A stretch of DNA of 64,000 nt from SKZT01 sp964478625 (lineage in GTDB: Bacteria; Desulfobacterota; Desulfobacteria; Desulfobacterales; SKZT01). Of this stretch, positions 25,078 to 34,508 are shown in pieces (position 1 is the first letter of the stretch; each line of letters starts with the position of its first letter). Where the stretch lies: NCBI GenBank assembly GCA_964478625.1, contig CAYZJH010000006.1, positions 1 to 64,000 on the forward strand. The letters run 5' to 3'. The notes under the pieces are model-generated. The model had not been told where the DNA came from. It saw only the letters and a program-made list of their open reading frames with translations, and made no database searches. The translations under genes and the position numbers were made by a program.

Positions 25078-27150
25078 ATGGACAGTTTTCAGGAAATTGG
25101 CCGCCTGGCGGATAACAATATTTTGGAAAACAGGCTGGAAAAAGGCCACAAAATTCACAGGCAATATCTGGTCAATATTTTGAATTACATCAACTTTCAA
25201 GACCGGGCGATCCTGATTAAATTTAAACATAAAAAATACAATACCCTGTTCTCACTGGAGGCCGAACCGCTTCCATGTATCAATGAAAAACTGGAATGCT
25301 CCTTTTTCGGCTCACCTGAGTTTTTGATGGAGATCCATTTTTATGAACTGTTGCACCTGTTGATCAACAATGACCAGAAGATGATCATTGTAAAGCCTGA
25401 AATCGAATTGATCACTGAAAACAGAATCCATTTTATTCTCCCCCAATCCTGCCATGAATTGAATTTCCGCAAAGCACCAAGATATTCTAGCCGTAATATC
25501 CATGTCGAATTGATTCAAAACGGTGTATCATTTCGTGGTATTCTAATCGATTTCAGTTATATTTCCTTTTCTATGAAGCTATTTCCGGATCCATCCCAAT
25601 CCTTTCAATGGATCAATCCCAGTGCGGTGGTCATGGTCATTTTCAAACGTGCCCAAGATATTATCTATTCCGGAACCTGTCATGTAATACGTCAGGAACA
25701 GGACCATGAATCCATGAAAATTGTCCTCGCACCTGTCGCCGACGAAATATCCAGGTTTAAGCCTAAAATGTTCCGGAGTTTCCAGCAAAACCTGATCCCA
25801 TCCCCAAATATTGTTTTTCGTCATCCTTTGACTGAAAAAACCATCAGCATGGATGTATCCGGCCTGTCATGTGCGGACCTGTCATGTGAGGAATACCTTT
25901 CAGGAGCATCATTGTTTACGGGATTGATTATTCCCGGCCTAGATATCGAGTTTGCACCAAATTTTAAAATCCGATGCCGCGCCCAGGTGGTCAAACGACA
26001 CACTGAAGGTTCAATGAATCAAAATTCCCTGATTCGATGGGATATTTCATTCATAGACATGAATATTCAGGACCAGGTTCAACTCTCCAATTTAATTTAC
26101 CAGGCAGGAAACCGAAAGACTTATGTGTGTAATCGGCTGGATATGGATGCGCTTTGGAAATTCTTTTTTGATACCGGCTTTTTTTATCCTGAAAAATATT
26201 CCCATATCCAGATCAATAAAAATCAGTTCAAGAAGGTATATGAACGGCTCTATAATCATCACCCCGAAATCGCCCATCATTTTGTATTTCAGGATAAAGG
26301 TTCCATATATGGTCACATTGCCATGATCCGTTTTTACGATAAAACGTGGCTGATCCATCATCATGCAGCCAAAGGTCCGTCCCTGAAAAAAGCCGGGCTT
26401 ATGGTGTTGAATCAAATCGGCCGGTATATCAACGATTTTTCCTGGCTGCACTCAACCCACATGCAATATGTCATGTGTTATTACCGCCCTGAAAACAAAT
26501 TTCCGAACCGTATTTTCGGGGGGTTTGCGCTCTATTTGAACAATCCGGGAAGATGTTCCGTTGATGAACTGGCCTATTGCTATTTTCCTGAAACCCATGG
26601 TTCACCGGATTCTCTTGAATCTTTTTTGGCGGATTCCGCAACCAGCATTGAAAAAACTTGCATTGATGATATTCTTGCCCTGAACAATTTCTATCAAGGG
26701 ATATCAGGCGGGCTTTTGCTGGATGCCCTGGACCTTAAACCCGGATCCTTCAACAAAAATGACCTTGGGCAAAAATACCGGCAACTTCATTTCAAACGGG
26801 AAAAATATGTGTTCTCTCTGAAGATCGACCGGCGATTGAACGCAGTGATTATGTTGACCTTGTCGGATATCGGTTTGAATTTATCCAACCTGACCAATTG
26901 TTTCCATGTAATCGTAATGGATTCGGAGACCCTTTCTGCCGATATTTTGGTTTCCTCATTGCAGTTATTGGCAATGAATTATTCCTGTGCAGCCATGCAA
27001 AGCACTCCGGTGCTGATATATCCTGAAAGGTATGCGCAGAATAAACGGCTTTTACAGGACAAATCCTACAAGGTTTGGGTTTTTGATATCCGTTATAGTG
27101 ATCAATATTTTCAGTATATGGCTGATATTTACCCTTCCCATTCAGCTTGA
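25078..27150 (+). CDS. PilZ-domain protein with C-terminal acyltransferase-like region
   Basis: This 690-residue protein probably binds cyclic di-GMP. Residues about 30-125 look like a YcgR-type N-domain. A PilZ domain follows at about 130-230 with RKAPR (the RxxxR motif) and DFSYIS in place of DxSxxG. A second PilZ-like segment lies at about 240-345 (DVSGLS). Residues 350-690 have no clear family; HIAMIRFYDKTWLIHHHAAK followed by a helix is suggestive of a GNAT/N-acyltransferase fold. The ATG at 25078 has AAGG upstream; the in-frame TTG just before it is less likely. The HD-GYP gene starts 29 bases after the stop, so the pair should act in one c-di-GMP circuit. Confidence 0.72.
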   Translation: MDSFQEIGRLADNNILENRLEKGHKIHRQYLVNILNYINFQDRAILIKFKHKKYNTLFSLEAEPLPCINEKLECSFFGSPEFLMEIHFYELLHLLINNDQKMIIVKPEIELITENRIHFILPQSCHELNFRKAPRYSSRNIHVELIQNGVSFRGILIDFSYISFSMKLFPDPSQSFQWINPSAVVMVIFKRAQDIIYSGTCHVIRQEQDHESMKIVLAPVADEISRFKPKMFRSFQQNLIPSPNIVFRHPLTEKTISMDVSGLSCADLSCEEYLSGASLFTGLIIPGLDIEFAPNFKIRCRAQVVKRHTEGSMNQNSLIRWDISFIDMNIQDQVQLSNLIYQAGNRKTYVCNRLDMDALWKFFFDTGFFYPEKYSHIQINKNQFKKVYERLYNHHPEIAHHFVFQDKGSIYGHIAMIRFYDKTWLIHHHAAKGPSLKKAGLMVLNQIGRYINDFSWLHSTHMQYVMCYYRPENKFPNRIFGGFALYLNNPGRCSVDELAYCYFPETHGSPDSLESFLADSATSIEKTCIDDILALNNFYQGISGGLLLDALDLKPGSFNKNDLGQKYRQLHFKREKYVFSLKIDRRLNAVIMLTLSDIGLNLSNLTNCFHVIVMDSETLSADILVSSLQLLAMNYSCAAMQSTPVLIYPERYAQNKRLLQDKSYKVWVFDIRYSDQYFQYMADIYPSHSA

Positions 27151-27179
27151 ATAGGGTTTTCGGGATAAGGTGAAGCAAG

Positions 27180-29210
27180 ATGGAATCTATCGATGATCAA
27201 CCCCTGTACAGCAGCAGAATCATTAATACCTATATCAAATTGCTTAAAAAGCGATACAGCTTTATTAATGTGGGAGAGCTGTTAAAAAAATCTGAAATGA
27301 AATCGTATCAGGTAGAAGATGAAGGTCACTGGTTTACCCAGAAACAGGTTGATCTTTTTTATGAAAATGTCAAAAATCTCACCCGCAATAAAAAAATAGC
27401 CAGAGAAGCCGGCCGTTATGCTGCTTCACCCGAAGCTTTGGGAATAATGCGTCATTTTATTCTCGGATGCGTGGAGCCTGCGACCGCCTATCTGATGCTT
27501 GAAAAAGCGGTTCCCAATTTTACCAAATCCTCCACCTTTAAAGTGAACCAAATCAATTCTTCAGCAGTGGAAATTATCGTTGAAACCATAAACGGATTCT
27601 GTGAAAAACCCTACCAGTGTGAAAACCGAATTGGCTACATCGAAGCCGTATCGCTGATATTCAACTATCGTTTGCCCAACGTGAAGCATCCTGAATGCAT
27701 GTTTAACGGAGGAAAAGTCTGCAGATATATCGTGTCATGGAAAAGATCCCGTTCTGCAATTTGTAAAAGAATCAGAAACGGTGTCACCATCCCGATGCTG
27801 ACCGTATGTGCGGCAACGGTTTTTATGCTTCCGGATGTCGCATTACCCCTTGTATTGAGTTCCCTTTTTATTTTTCTATTGCTTTCCCTTCGTGCCGAAT
27901 GTTTAAAAAAAAATGAATACCAATTTGCGTTAAACTGTCTGATGGGCTCCAGCGACAAACTGTTAAACCAGATCAACATCAATTATAACAATGCCATGCT
28001 GGCCAATGAACTTGGCCAGTCCATCAATAAAAAACTGAGTGTCGAGGGTGTTGCCAACGAAGTCATTCAGGTAATCCAAAAACGGCTGGATTTTGACCGG
28101 GGGATCATCTGGATGGTGGATAAAGCCCAAAATAAACTGGTTTTCCAGTCCGGGTTCGGTTACACGGAAAAACAGCTGGATACGCTGATCAAAACAGAGT
28201 TTCATCTGGATAATCCGAAATCTAAAGGTGTTTTCGTCCTTTGTGTTCTGAAAAAAAGACCTTTTCTGATCAACAATGTGGATGATATCGCAGAATCGCT
28301 TTCCCCCAAGAGCCTGGAATATCTGAAACTATTGGAAAGCACCTCCTTTATCTGCTGTCCCATTATCTATGAAGGTGAGGCCTTGGGGATTTTTGCAGTG
28401 GACAATGTTAAAAACAAAAGACCATTGTATCAAAGCGATATGAGTCTTCTGATGGGAATCGCTCCGGAAATCGGAATCAGTATCCATAACGCCACCCTGA
28501 TTGAGTCCAAAGAGCGCCAGTTCAAATCGATCCTGCAAACACTCGCTGCCAGCATTGATGCACGTGACCCTCTGACGGCCGGTCATTCCGAACGCGTCAC
28601 ACAATACTCACTTGGTATATGCCAGGAAATGAATCTTGCCGAAACCTTTTGTGAAACCATCAAAGTGGCCGCATTGCTTCATGACTATGGAAAAATCGGT
28701 ATCAGTGATTCAATCCTGAAAAAGAAAGAAGCCCTGACCCCCGAAGAATATCGGCAAATTCAGACCCATGCTGAAAAATCGAGACGAATCCTGGAACAAA
28801 TTAACTTTGAAGGCATCTACAGTGCGGTTCCGGATATAGCCGGATCCCATCATGAAAAATTTGATGGATCCGGATATCCCCATAACCTCAAAGGAGATGA
28901 GATCCCCTTAGGTTCCAGAATCATTGCCGTTGCTGATGTTTTCGAAGCCATCACATCCAAACGCCACTATCGGAATCCCATGCCGGAAGATATCGCTTTG
29001 GGCATCATTGCCCACCAGAGTGGAAAGCATTTTGACGGCGAAATTGTACAGGCCTTTTTCCGGCATTACAATAAATTGAGAACAGGAGAAAACCGCCAGA
29101 TTGATCTTTCAGTCAACCTGGAAAAAATAAGAAATGGAGGCGATTTATCCAAAAGGCTTACGACCTTTGCATATAATCAGCGGAGTATAGGTAAATCTTC
29201 CGGGGTCTGA
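27180..29210 (+). CDS. Membrane HD-GYP c-di-GMP phosphodiesterase with GAF domain
   Basis: The 676-residue protein should hydrolyse cyclic di-GMP. Residues 1-190 form a sensor-like domain with the Cys-containing HPECMFNGGKVCRYIVSW, resembling V4R/H-NOX-type ligand domains (inference). Two membrane helices lie at about 203-237. A GAF domain spans about 285-440. The HD-GYP domain (about 448-640) has HSERV, HDYGKIG (501-507), HHEKFDGSGYP (557-567) and AVADVFEAITSKRHYR, so metal and substrate residues look intact. AAGGTG precedes the ATG. The last 66 bases overlap the convergent methyltransferase gene. Confidence 0.92.
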   Translation: MESIDDQPLYSSRIINTYIKLLKKRYSFINVGELLKKSEMKSYQVEDEGHWFTQKQVDLFYENVKNLTRNKKIAREAGRYAASPEALGIMRHFILGCVEPATAYLMLEKAVPNFTKSSTFKVNQINSSAVEIIVETINGFCEKPYQCENRIGYIEAVSLIFNYRLPNVKHPECMFNGGKVCRYIVSWKRSRSAICKRIRNGVTIPMLTVCAATVFMLPDVALPLVLSSLFIFLLLSLRAECLKKNEYQFALNCLMGSSDKLLNQININYNNAMLANELGQSINKKLSVEGVANEVIQVIQKRLDFDRGIIWMVDKAQNKLVFQSGFGYTEKQLDTLIKTEFHLDNPKSKGVFVLCVLKKRPFLINNVDDIAESLSPKSLEYLKLLESTSFICCPIIYEGEALGIFAVDNVKNKRPLYQSDMSLLMGIAPEIGISIHNATLIESKERQFKSILQTLAASIDARDPLTAGHSERVTQYSLGICQEMNLAETFCETIKVAALLHDYGKIGISDSILKKKEALTPEEYRQIQTHAEKSRRILEQINFEGIYSAVPDIAGSHHEKFDGSGYPHNLKGDEIPLGSRIIAVADVFEAITSKRHYRNPMPEDIALGIIAHQSGKHFDGEIVQAFFRHYNKLRTGENRQIDLSVNLEKIRNGGDLSKRLTTFAYNQRSIGKSSGV

Positions 29211-29954
29211 AAAAAACCGGTTGAATTCAAAAAGAAATTCATCATAACCCTTTTCATATTCATCAAAGCGATAGCCGATTTTTTGAGAGGCCACCTCAAT
29301 CTTTTTACCCCAATTATAGGCATCCTTCTGGTGTAACTGGCCGAAAATCAAATGGTGCGCCGTTATTTTCACATCAATATCCATAAACCCCAACCGATAG
29401 AGGTGGGAATATAATTTGCGACCCGCAAACGGATCAAAGTCACTGCAATTTTCCAGGGATGTCATGAGCGAAAACACTGTCTTTTCAAGTCTTTTCGGAA
29501 GACCATAATGACTGAGGCAATTATGGTCCAAATCGATAAGGCAAAGAATTCCACCCGGCTTCACAAGCTTCGATAGATTGTTTACAATGTCAAAGGATGT
29601 TTTTCTGAAATATTCCAACATGAACCTGACCCACACAAAATCAAACACCCCCAAATCGGTCAGATCTTTTCGGATATCCCTGCAAAAAAATTGTAAACCG
29701 TTTTTTCCGTAGGTTCTTTCAGCGTATTCGATTCGATCTTGTGACAAATCGATACCGACAACCGCTCCATCAGGACTGACAAGATTATGGAGCGCATGGG
29801 TGGTTTTTCCTGAACCACAACCGATATCGGCAACCTGCATTCCTGTCCGGATACCCGCCCATACGGCCTGATCAGCAACAGACCGGCAATCCGTTTTGAT
29901 GTTCAAGCGGGTTATCTCTTCCATGTTTTCCATGAGATATTCATTCTGAAACAT
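29145..29954 (-). CDS. Class I SAM-dependent methyltransferase
   Basis: The SAM-binding motif VADIGCGSGKTTHAL is followed by VVGIDLSQDRIEYAE and FDFVWVRFMLEY, a standard Rossmann methyltransferase of about 269 residues. The substrate is unknown. The frame extends to an ATG at 29975, but GAGGGA lies before the ATG at 29954 (MFQNEYLMENMEE), which I prefer. Its 3' end overlaps the HD-GYP gene by 66 bases in convergent orientation. It stands alone on its strand, with a repeat-bearing spacer upstream. Confidence 0.82.
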   Translation of the reverse strand: MFQNEYLMENMEEITRLNIKTDCRSVADQAVWAGIRTGMQVADIGCGSGKTTHALHNLVSPDGAVVGIDLSQDRIEYAERTYGKNGLQFFCRDIRKDLTDLGVFDFVWVRFMLEYFRKTSFDIVNNLSKLVKPGGILCLIDLDHNCLSHYGLPKRLEKTVFSLMTSLENCSDFDPFAGRKLYSHLYRLGFMDIDVKITAHHLIFGQLHQKDAYNWGKKIEVASQKIGYRFDEYEKGYDEFLFEFNRFFSDPGRFTYTPLIICKGRKPFG

Positions 29955-30147
29955 TTTGAAAGATCCCTCTACCATTTTGAATTGTCCAATCTCGACTGTG
30001 TCATGTATAGGCCATTGCCTCTGTGACTTCCCTAATAATTCGCTAAATCGTGGCTGAATGAAAACTTTCTGGTATGATTATCCTTTTTCCTGTTTTTCCC
30101 CCTTCAGGTAGTGGAAATAAAAGGCTTTTCAATACGGCACTGATAAA

Positions 30148-30366
30148 CTTGACAGTCTTAAGTTCCCATAACTCCTTGAAATGAATTATTGCCGATTTTA
30201 TTGTTTCGTCATTCCGGCGGAAGCCGGTATCCAGTCTCCATCATTTCGGCGGAACTTGTCCCGTACTTGAACCGGGAGCCGGTATCCACCCCACGTGAAT
30301 TCAGGAACTCGGTTTTCCTGGATGCCTGATCAAGTCCGGCATGACGGAGAACTTTGTAGTGTCAAG
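30148..30366. repeat. MITE-like element B with terminal inverted repeats
   Basis: The ends are CTTGACAGTCTTAAGTTC (30148) and, inverted, CTTGACACTACAAAGTTCTC (30347-30366), close to the ends of element A. Inside are two REP arms (TCATTCCGGCGGAAGCCGG near 30215 and GAACCGGGAGCCGG near 30260) and one imperfect ATGCCGGA-type hairpin (30322-30342). The remaining spacer (29976-30147 and 30367-30665) shows no gene. Confidence 0.75.
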
Positions 30367-30665
30367 TGATAAACTGTCCGCATTCATATCATGTTCAGAA
30401 ACCATAATGTTTCCGTTAACCATCTTCCGATCCTGAATCCAATACCGATCATTCATCTTTTGACCGGTGTTCATTTTCTTAATCATCCTATGACAAAATC
30501 GATAGTACCTGTCAATTATTTGTTTTCATTAATCAATCACCGAATCATCCGGTACAATTCCCGGCCCTATGGCTACCACAGGATATTGATGTAGCCTCCG
30601 GGGATGGGGGGATATATATTGTGGTTGACCCTCGGACAAACTTTTTTTCCCCATAAAATTTTTCT

Positions 30666-31700
30666 TCATAGCAATCCGCCGGACCCGATCGCTTCATTGT
30701 AGACAATTCCCCGAAGAAGCCTTCCCAGAATATCAGATCCGGTGATGACCCTTTTTTCCTCACCCCAGAAAATAATGATATCCTCATCAATGACATCATC
30801 ATCGCTTCGTTCAGGATTCACCTTAAATTTGGGAATCGTTTCCCCAAGACGTATCCGCTTGTCCCTGATAATAATGGGACGATGACAATGTTTATAGGGG
30901 TTGAAACCGGAATAATTGAACAGGGCATCTCTGAGGAAACTGTCGGAATTTAAGGTCATTTTGGGTTCACCGGTTGAATCGACCACAATAATCCATTTTT
31001 TACCGGAAACATGGATGCGGTTCAAAAAATCATCGGATCCAGAGGGTGTGATCTTTGGAAAAACCGGTTTACCGCCTTTAAATTCCATCATGATGATGCT
31101 TTTCGGATCGATGATCTCACCTTCTTCCGTCACGGGAAGATCGTCAATGGCCAGAAAATTGAGCGCTCCCCTTCCCTCCACACGGTCGATATCGGTATCT
31201 GCCGAATAGACATGCATGCTGATCAGTTTGCGAAAATCCTTTTCCTTAAAATAGGTAATGGCCTCCGCACCCAACAACTTGTCGAGAACAAGGGCCGTGG
31301 GTTTTGCCACCGGAAAAAGCAGAATTTGATAAAACCGGATCATCGGAACCAGCAAGGATGCCACTTTTAGAGCATTACGAGAAAAGTAGGCCTGAGGCAG
31401 AATTTCACCTACAATGGTAATAAGGACTGTCGAAAACAAAAAGGCCATCGTACCGGTCAGTACTGATCCGGAGAGCAAGGCCAGAAGCACATTGACCGAT
31501 ACGTTTCCCCAAAGAATGGTGACCAGCAAAAAATTTGCATCCTGCCTCAAAGCCAAAACTCTGCGAGCGTGTTTGTTGTTTTTTGACACCTCGATTTCAA
31601 GACGCAGTTTCGTCACCATAAAAAAGGCCAGATTTGATCCCGAAAATACAGCAGACTGCAAAATACAAAGGGCGATCCCGGCCCATACAACGATTGTCAT
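30666..31700 (-). CDS. DUF21/CNNM-type membrane protein with CBS-like domain
   Basis: This 344-residue protein belongs to the CNNM/CorC group (DUF21), linked in other organisms to magnesium or divalent-cation transport. Three to four hydrophobic helices occupy about residues 1-130 (WAGIALCILQSAVFSGSNLAFF, NVLLALLSGSVLTG, AFLFSTVLITIVGEILPQAYF). The motif IVGEILPQAYFSRNA matches the DUF21 signature. A degenerate CBS-like cytosolic region follows (WIIVVDSTGEPKMTLNSDSF). A TTG-started frame reaches 31736, but AAGGGG seven bases before the ATG at 31700 fixes the start. A CaCA antiporter lies upstream on the same strand, 89 bases away, so the two may form a cation-handling unit. Confidence 0.85.
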   Translation of the reverse strand: MTIVVWAGIALCILQSAVFSGSNLAFFMVTKLRLEIEVSKNNKHARRVLALRQDANFLLVTILWGNVSVNVLLALLSGSVLTGTMAFLFSTVLITIVGEILPQAYFSRNALKVASLLVPMIRFYQILLFPVAKPTALVLDKLLGAEAITYFKEKDFRKLISMHVYSADTDIDRVEGRGALNFLAIDDLPVTEEGEIIDPKSIIMMEFKGGKPVFPKITPSGSDDFLNRIHVSGKKWIIVVDSTGEPKMTLNSDSFLRDALFNYSGFNPYKHCHRPIIIRDKRIRLGETIPKFKVNPERSDDDVIDEDIIIFWGEEKRVITGSDILGRLLRGIVYNEAIGSGGLL

Positions 31701-31789
31701 AAGAAGACCCCTTGAGTATTCATTGTAAATCCGCAAGTCCCCAAAAAGGATGCGGCCTCATTCCCCAGATTTTTGCGACTTTACAGTCT

Positions 31790-32764
31790 TCAGGTACCCC
31801 CCCGGACAGATACTATCAAGAATGCCACATACCCTATATAAGAGGTTAACAGGATCCCTCCCTCGACCCGATTGATTCTGCCCGGCCCGCGAAAACCGTA
31901 TCCAACAACAAAAATCGAAAAAGTCAAAAGGGTCATCCATAAAAAATCTCGCCTTAAAATTTCCGGAGGAATACTTATCGGATGGATTACAGAGGCAATA
32001 CCCACAACGGCCAGGGTGTTGAAAAGATTAGACCCGATCACATTGCCCACAGCAATATCATGTTCTTTTCTGCGGGCAGCAACCGCCGACGAGGCCAGCT
32101 CCGGAAGAGATGTACCTAAAGCCACAATGGTCAGACCGATAATCAGGTCACCGACACCAAAACCCTGCGCAATCTCCACAGCACCCCACACCAGCATGCG
32201 GGAACTGATCACCAACAGGGCAAATCCACCGAAAAGCCACAGGACCGCCAATTTCAGTGAAATCGTATATGCATTGAGTTTGCTTTGCATTTCAGTATGA
32301 AGATGATCCGTGGGCTTGCGAATCCCTTGCACGATGGTCCATACCATCAGCAGACCAAAAAATGACAGCAAAAACCATCCATCCATTCTGTTTAACTCAC
32401 CATCCAATAGCTGGAACCCGGCAACCAGCGTGAGCCCAAATAAAATGGGGAGTTCTCTGGCAAGCACCCTTGAATTCACTGCAATCGGACTGATAACCGC
32501 CGTCAGTCCAAGAATCAGCGCGATATTGGCAATATTGGATCCATAGGCATTCCCAAGGGCAATGCCCGGATTTCCCTGGAATGCGGCCAAGGCCGAAACC
32601 ACCATTTCCGGGGCCGAAGTTCCAAATCCTACAATGACCATCCCGATAAGCAACGGAGGCATCCCTGCATAACGTGCCACTGCAGCCGAACCTTCAACAA
32701 ACCGGTCAGCACCGTAAACCAACATCACCAATCCCGCAACAACAGCAATTCCGGCTAAAATCAC
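31790..32764 (-). CDS. Calcium/sodium antiporter (CaCA family, YrbG-like)
   Basis: This 324-residue inner-membrane protein has the two inverted alpha-repeats of the family: GFGTSAPEMVVSALAAFQG...GNAYGSNIANI and ALGTSLPELASSAVAARRKE...GNVIGSNLFNT. These form the Na+/Ca2+ binding sites. About ten hydrophobic helices are visible. The start is GTG with AAAGGAG upstream. It precedes the DUF21 gene on the minus strand. Confidence 0.93.
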   Translation of the reverse strand: MILAGIAVVAGLVMLVYGADRFVEGSAAVARYAGMPPLLIGMVIVGFGTSAPEMVVSALAAFQGNPGIALGNAYGSNIANIALILGLTAVISPIAVNSRVLARELPILFGLTLVAGFQLLDGELNRMDGWFLLSFFGLLMVWTIVQGIRKPTDHLHTEMQSKLNAYTISLKLAVLWLFGGFALLVISSRMLVWGAVEIAQGFGVGDLIIGLTIVALGTSLPELASSAVAARRKEHDIAVGNVIGSNLFNTLAVVGIASVIHPISIPPEILRRDFLWMTLLTFSIFVVGYGFRGPGRINRVEGGILLTSYIGYVAFLIVSVRGGT

Positions 32765-32886
32765 CGCTACGTTCTCCTTTTGGATATCCTCTCCGGGTTT
32801 CAGTCCAACTCACACCGTAAGCTGTCGAACATTTTATCCCTTCGGCAGTTTTTTCATCCCATTCGCCAATTGTTGACGAGATAATG

Positions 32887-33487
32887 TGACAGAACAAAGT
32901 TCTGAGTCATACCGGGCTTGATCCCTGGGTGAACCTTTTAGGTAGACAATATCTTTCCAGCTGTCCGAAGTTCACCGTCATGCCGGACTTGATCCGGCAT
33001 CGGGGAAAAACAGGTACCAGAATTCACCACGATAGCGCTGCGCTTCTTTTCGTGCCCGGCCTTCGCCCATTGGTAATCAAGTTAAAGTCCTGCCTGATCC
33101 CAGCATCAGAGGCCGAAAACGGTTTCCTGCATGTCATTCTAAGGAAGCGACTCACAACAGCTTGGTTCTTGAAATAAATATTTCCCATTCAGATGGATTG
33201 AAACCACGGCGACCGACGAATCTCTATTTGCGAGCCCGCACGGATCATCGAATCTGACTCAAAGTTTAAACACAAGAAGCCGGGCCGGCATGAAAGATAT
33301 GTTTTTTGCCGGCCGTTGAGCACTCGCCATCTACCCTTTTACGATATCGGCCTCGCCAGAACCACATCCTTTTAATATATGGCCGGAAACCCTGACTTGG
33401 CACCAATGTTGCCCTCGCCGGAAAGGCGTTACAATAAAATCGATATCGATTAATTCCAAACACTTATGATACCTTATGACTGTCAAG
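32887..33487. repeat. Composite repeat region C
   Basis: This 600-base spacer is built from repeat pieces. The left edge (TGACAGAACAAAGTTCTG, 32887) and right edge (inverted CTTGACAGTCATAAGG, 33470-33487) resemble the ends of elements A and B. Inside are a REP hairpin (32980-33000), a segment like the GTCATTCTGAGG element (near 33135), and an 8-bp hairpin GGCCGGCA/TGCCGGCC (33283-33314). I see no gene. The ORF-like stretch at 32929-33177 is repeat-derived. Confidence 0.7.
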
Positions 33488-33506
33488 GAATTAAAGATTC
33501 GCTCAT

Positions 33507-33827
33507 TTATTTAGACCTGATCAGGATGAGCAGCATCTTAAACCTTTCAACTGCTTTTAATGCATGGGGTTCATTAGCCGGCATTACAATCATCTCTCCC
33601 TGTTTCAGATGATAGGGATTGCCGGAAATCCTGATTTCAACTTCTCCGTCCAAAACATGCACCATGGCATCAAATGGAGCCGTATGCTCACTTAATCCCT
33701 GTCCCTGATCGAATGCAAATAAAGTTACCGTCCCGGTAGTTTTTTCAATCAGGGTTTTGCTGACAATCGCCTCTTTTTGGTATTCCACCAAATCCGCCAA
33801 AACAACGGGTTTTAATTCAGATTTCAT
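33507..33827 (-). CDS. Small cupin-domain protein
   Basis: This 106-residue single-domain cupin shows the core AFDQGQGLSEHTAPFDAMVHVLDGEVEI and YHLKQGEMIVMPANEPHAL, with His residues that could bind a metal. The ligand is unknown. AAGGG lies seven bases before the ATG at 33827; the upstream in-frame extension is unlikely. It is isolated between two repeat-rich spacers. Confidence 0.85.
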   Translation of the reverse strand: MKSELKPVVLADLVEYQKEAIVSKTLIEKTTGTVTLFAFDQGQGLSEHTAPFDAMVHVLDGEVEIRISGNPYHLKQGEMIVMPANEPHALKAVERFKMLLILIRSK

Positions 33828-33902
33828 GGTCAAGCCCTTTCTCTGGAAGTTTAATGTAGCATAATTCTTACCCAAACTGATCGATTCAGCAGGATAGTAT
33901 CA

Positions 33903-34024
33903 GTCATTTCGGTGAAGCCTTTCCCAAGCACAAAACGTGAGCCGGTACCCACGTCAATTCAGGAACCTGTTTTTCCCGGATGCCGGATCAAGTCCGGCAT
34001 GACGGAGAACACCGGGCTGTCAGG
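33903..34024 (-). repeat. Element B-like repeat fragment D
   Basis: The right part (AATTCAGGAAC...GGATGCCGGATCAAGTCC...GACGGAGAAC) matches 30298-30350 closely and contains a REP hairpin (33980-34000) in the inverted orientation. The left terminal repeat is missing or degraded. Confidence 0.65.
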
Positions 34025-34190
34025 TAAATTTATCCGATACGAAATTTAAACAATAATGATCCATGGTGGGATTGTCAAAGCAGCTTTCAGATTCCGGTGA
34101 AATTCAAAATATGAACCTACCGCAAGACCTAATATCACGTTCAATCACGGCCGGTTCCTGCCGGAATCACCAGAGGAATTGAGTTTGAAC

Positions 34191-34298
34191 TGCTCCCCCC
34201 CTTTTAATGAAAAAGGGGGGCGGGGGGACTTAACGTGAACCGATACCGTTTTTAAAATCCCCCTGAATCCCCTTTTTTCATTAAAAGGGGGACTTGCG
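34191..34298. repeat. Inverted pair of C/G-tract palindromes
   Basis: The segment at 34193-34219 (CCCCCCTTTTAATGAAAAAGGGGGG) recurs inverted at 34259-34292 as CCCC-TTTTTTCATTAAAA-GGGG. Each arm is itself a palindrome of C-tract, TTTTAATGAAAA core and G-tract. Together they can form either two small hairpins or one long one. Confidence 0.75.
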
Positions 34299-34306
34299 GT
34301 GAGTTA

Positions 34307-34476
34307 CTTAGGAGCGTTTCACTCAGCATGCTGAGCCTTAGCCGACAAGTAATAGGTTTCATGTGGTTCCTGTTCTTTCGTCATTCCGGCGAAGCCTGTC
34401 CCGGGCTTGAACCGGGAGCCGGAATCCAGGGATAGTGGTTCTAAGCCTCGGCCTTCGCCGGAGTGACGGAACCATG
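34307..34476 (-). repeat. Dispersed repeat E, copy 2
   Basis: This 170-base copy lies in the opposite orientation to copy 1 at 13110-13255 and ends 33 bases from the photolyase stop. It holds the same CTCAGCATGCTGAG palindrome (34322-34335) and the same outer sequences. Its REP core is longer than in copy 1, with CCCGGGC and GCCCGGG arms. Confidence 0.85.
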
Positions 34477-34508
34477 TTACTTGTAAAATCACAACCCTTT
34501 AGGGCTGC

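Noticed and set aside
32929..33177. Open frame of 82 codons with FTVMPDLIRH
   Set aside because: This peptide is the translation of the REP hairpin; the same VMPDLIRH string appears in frames at 30301-30486 and 40656-40874. These are repeat artefacts, not genes.
33397..33413. Sigma54-like TTGGCACCAATGTTGCC
   Set aside because: It fits the GG-N10-GC spacing well, but on the plus strand it points antisense into the minus-strand cupin gene and lies inside a repeat, so a functional promoter is unlikely.
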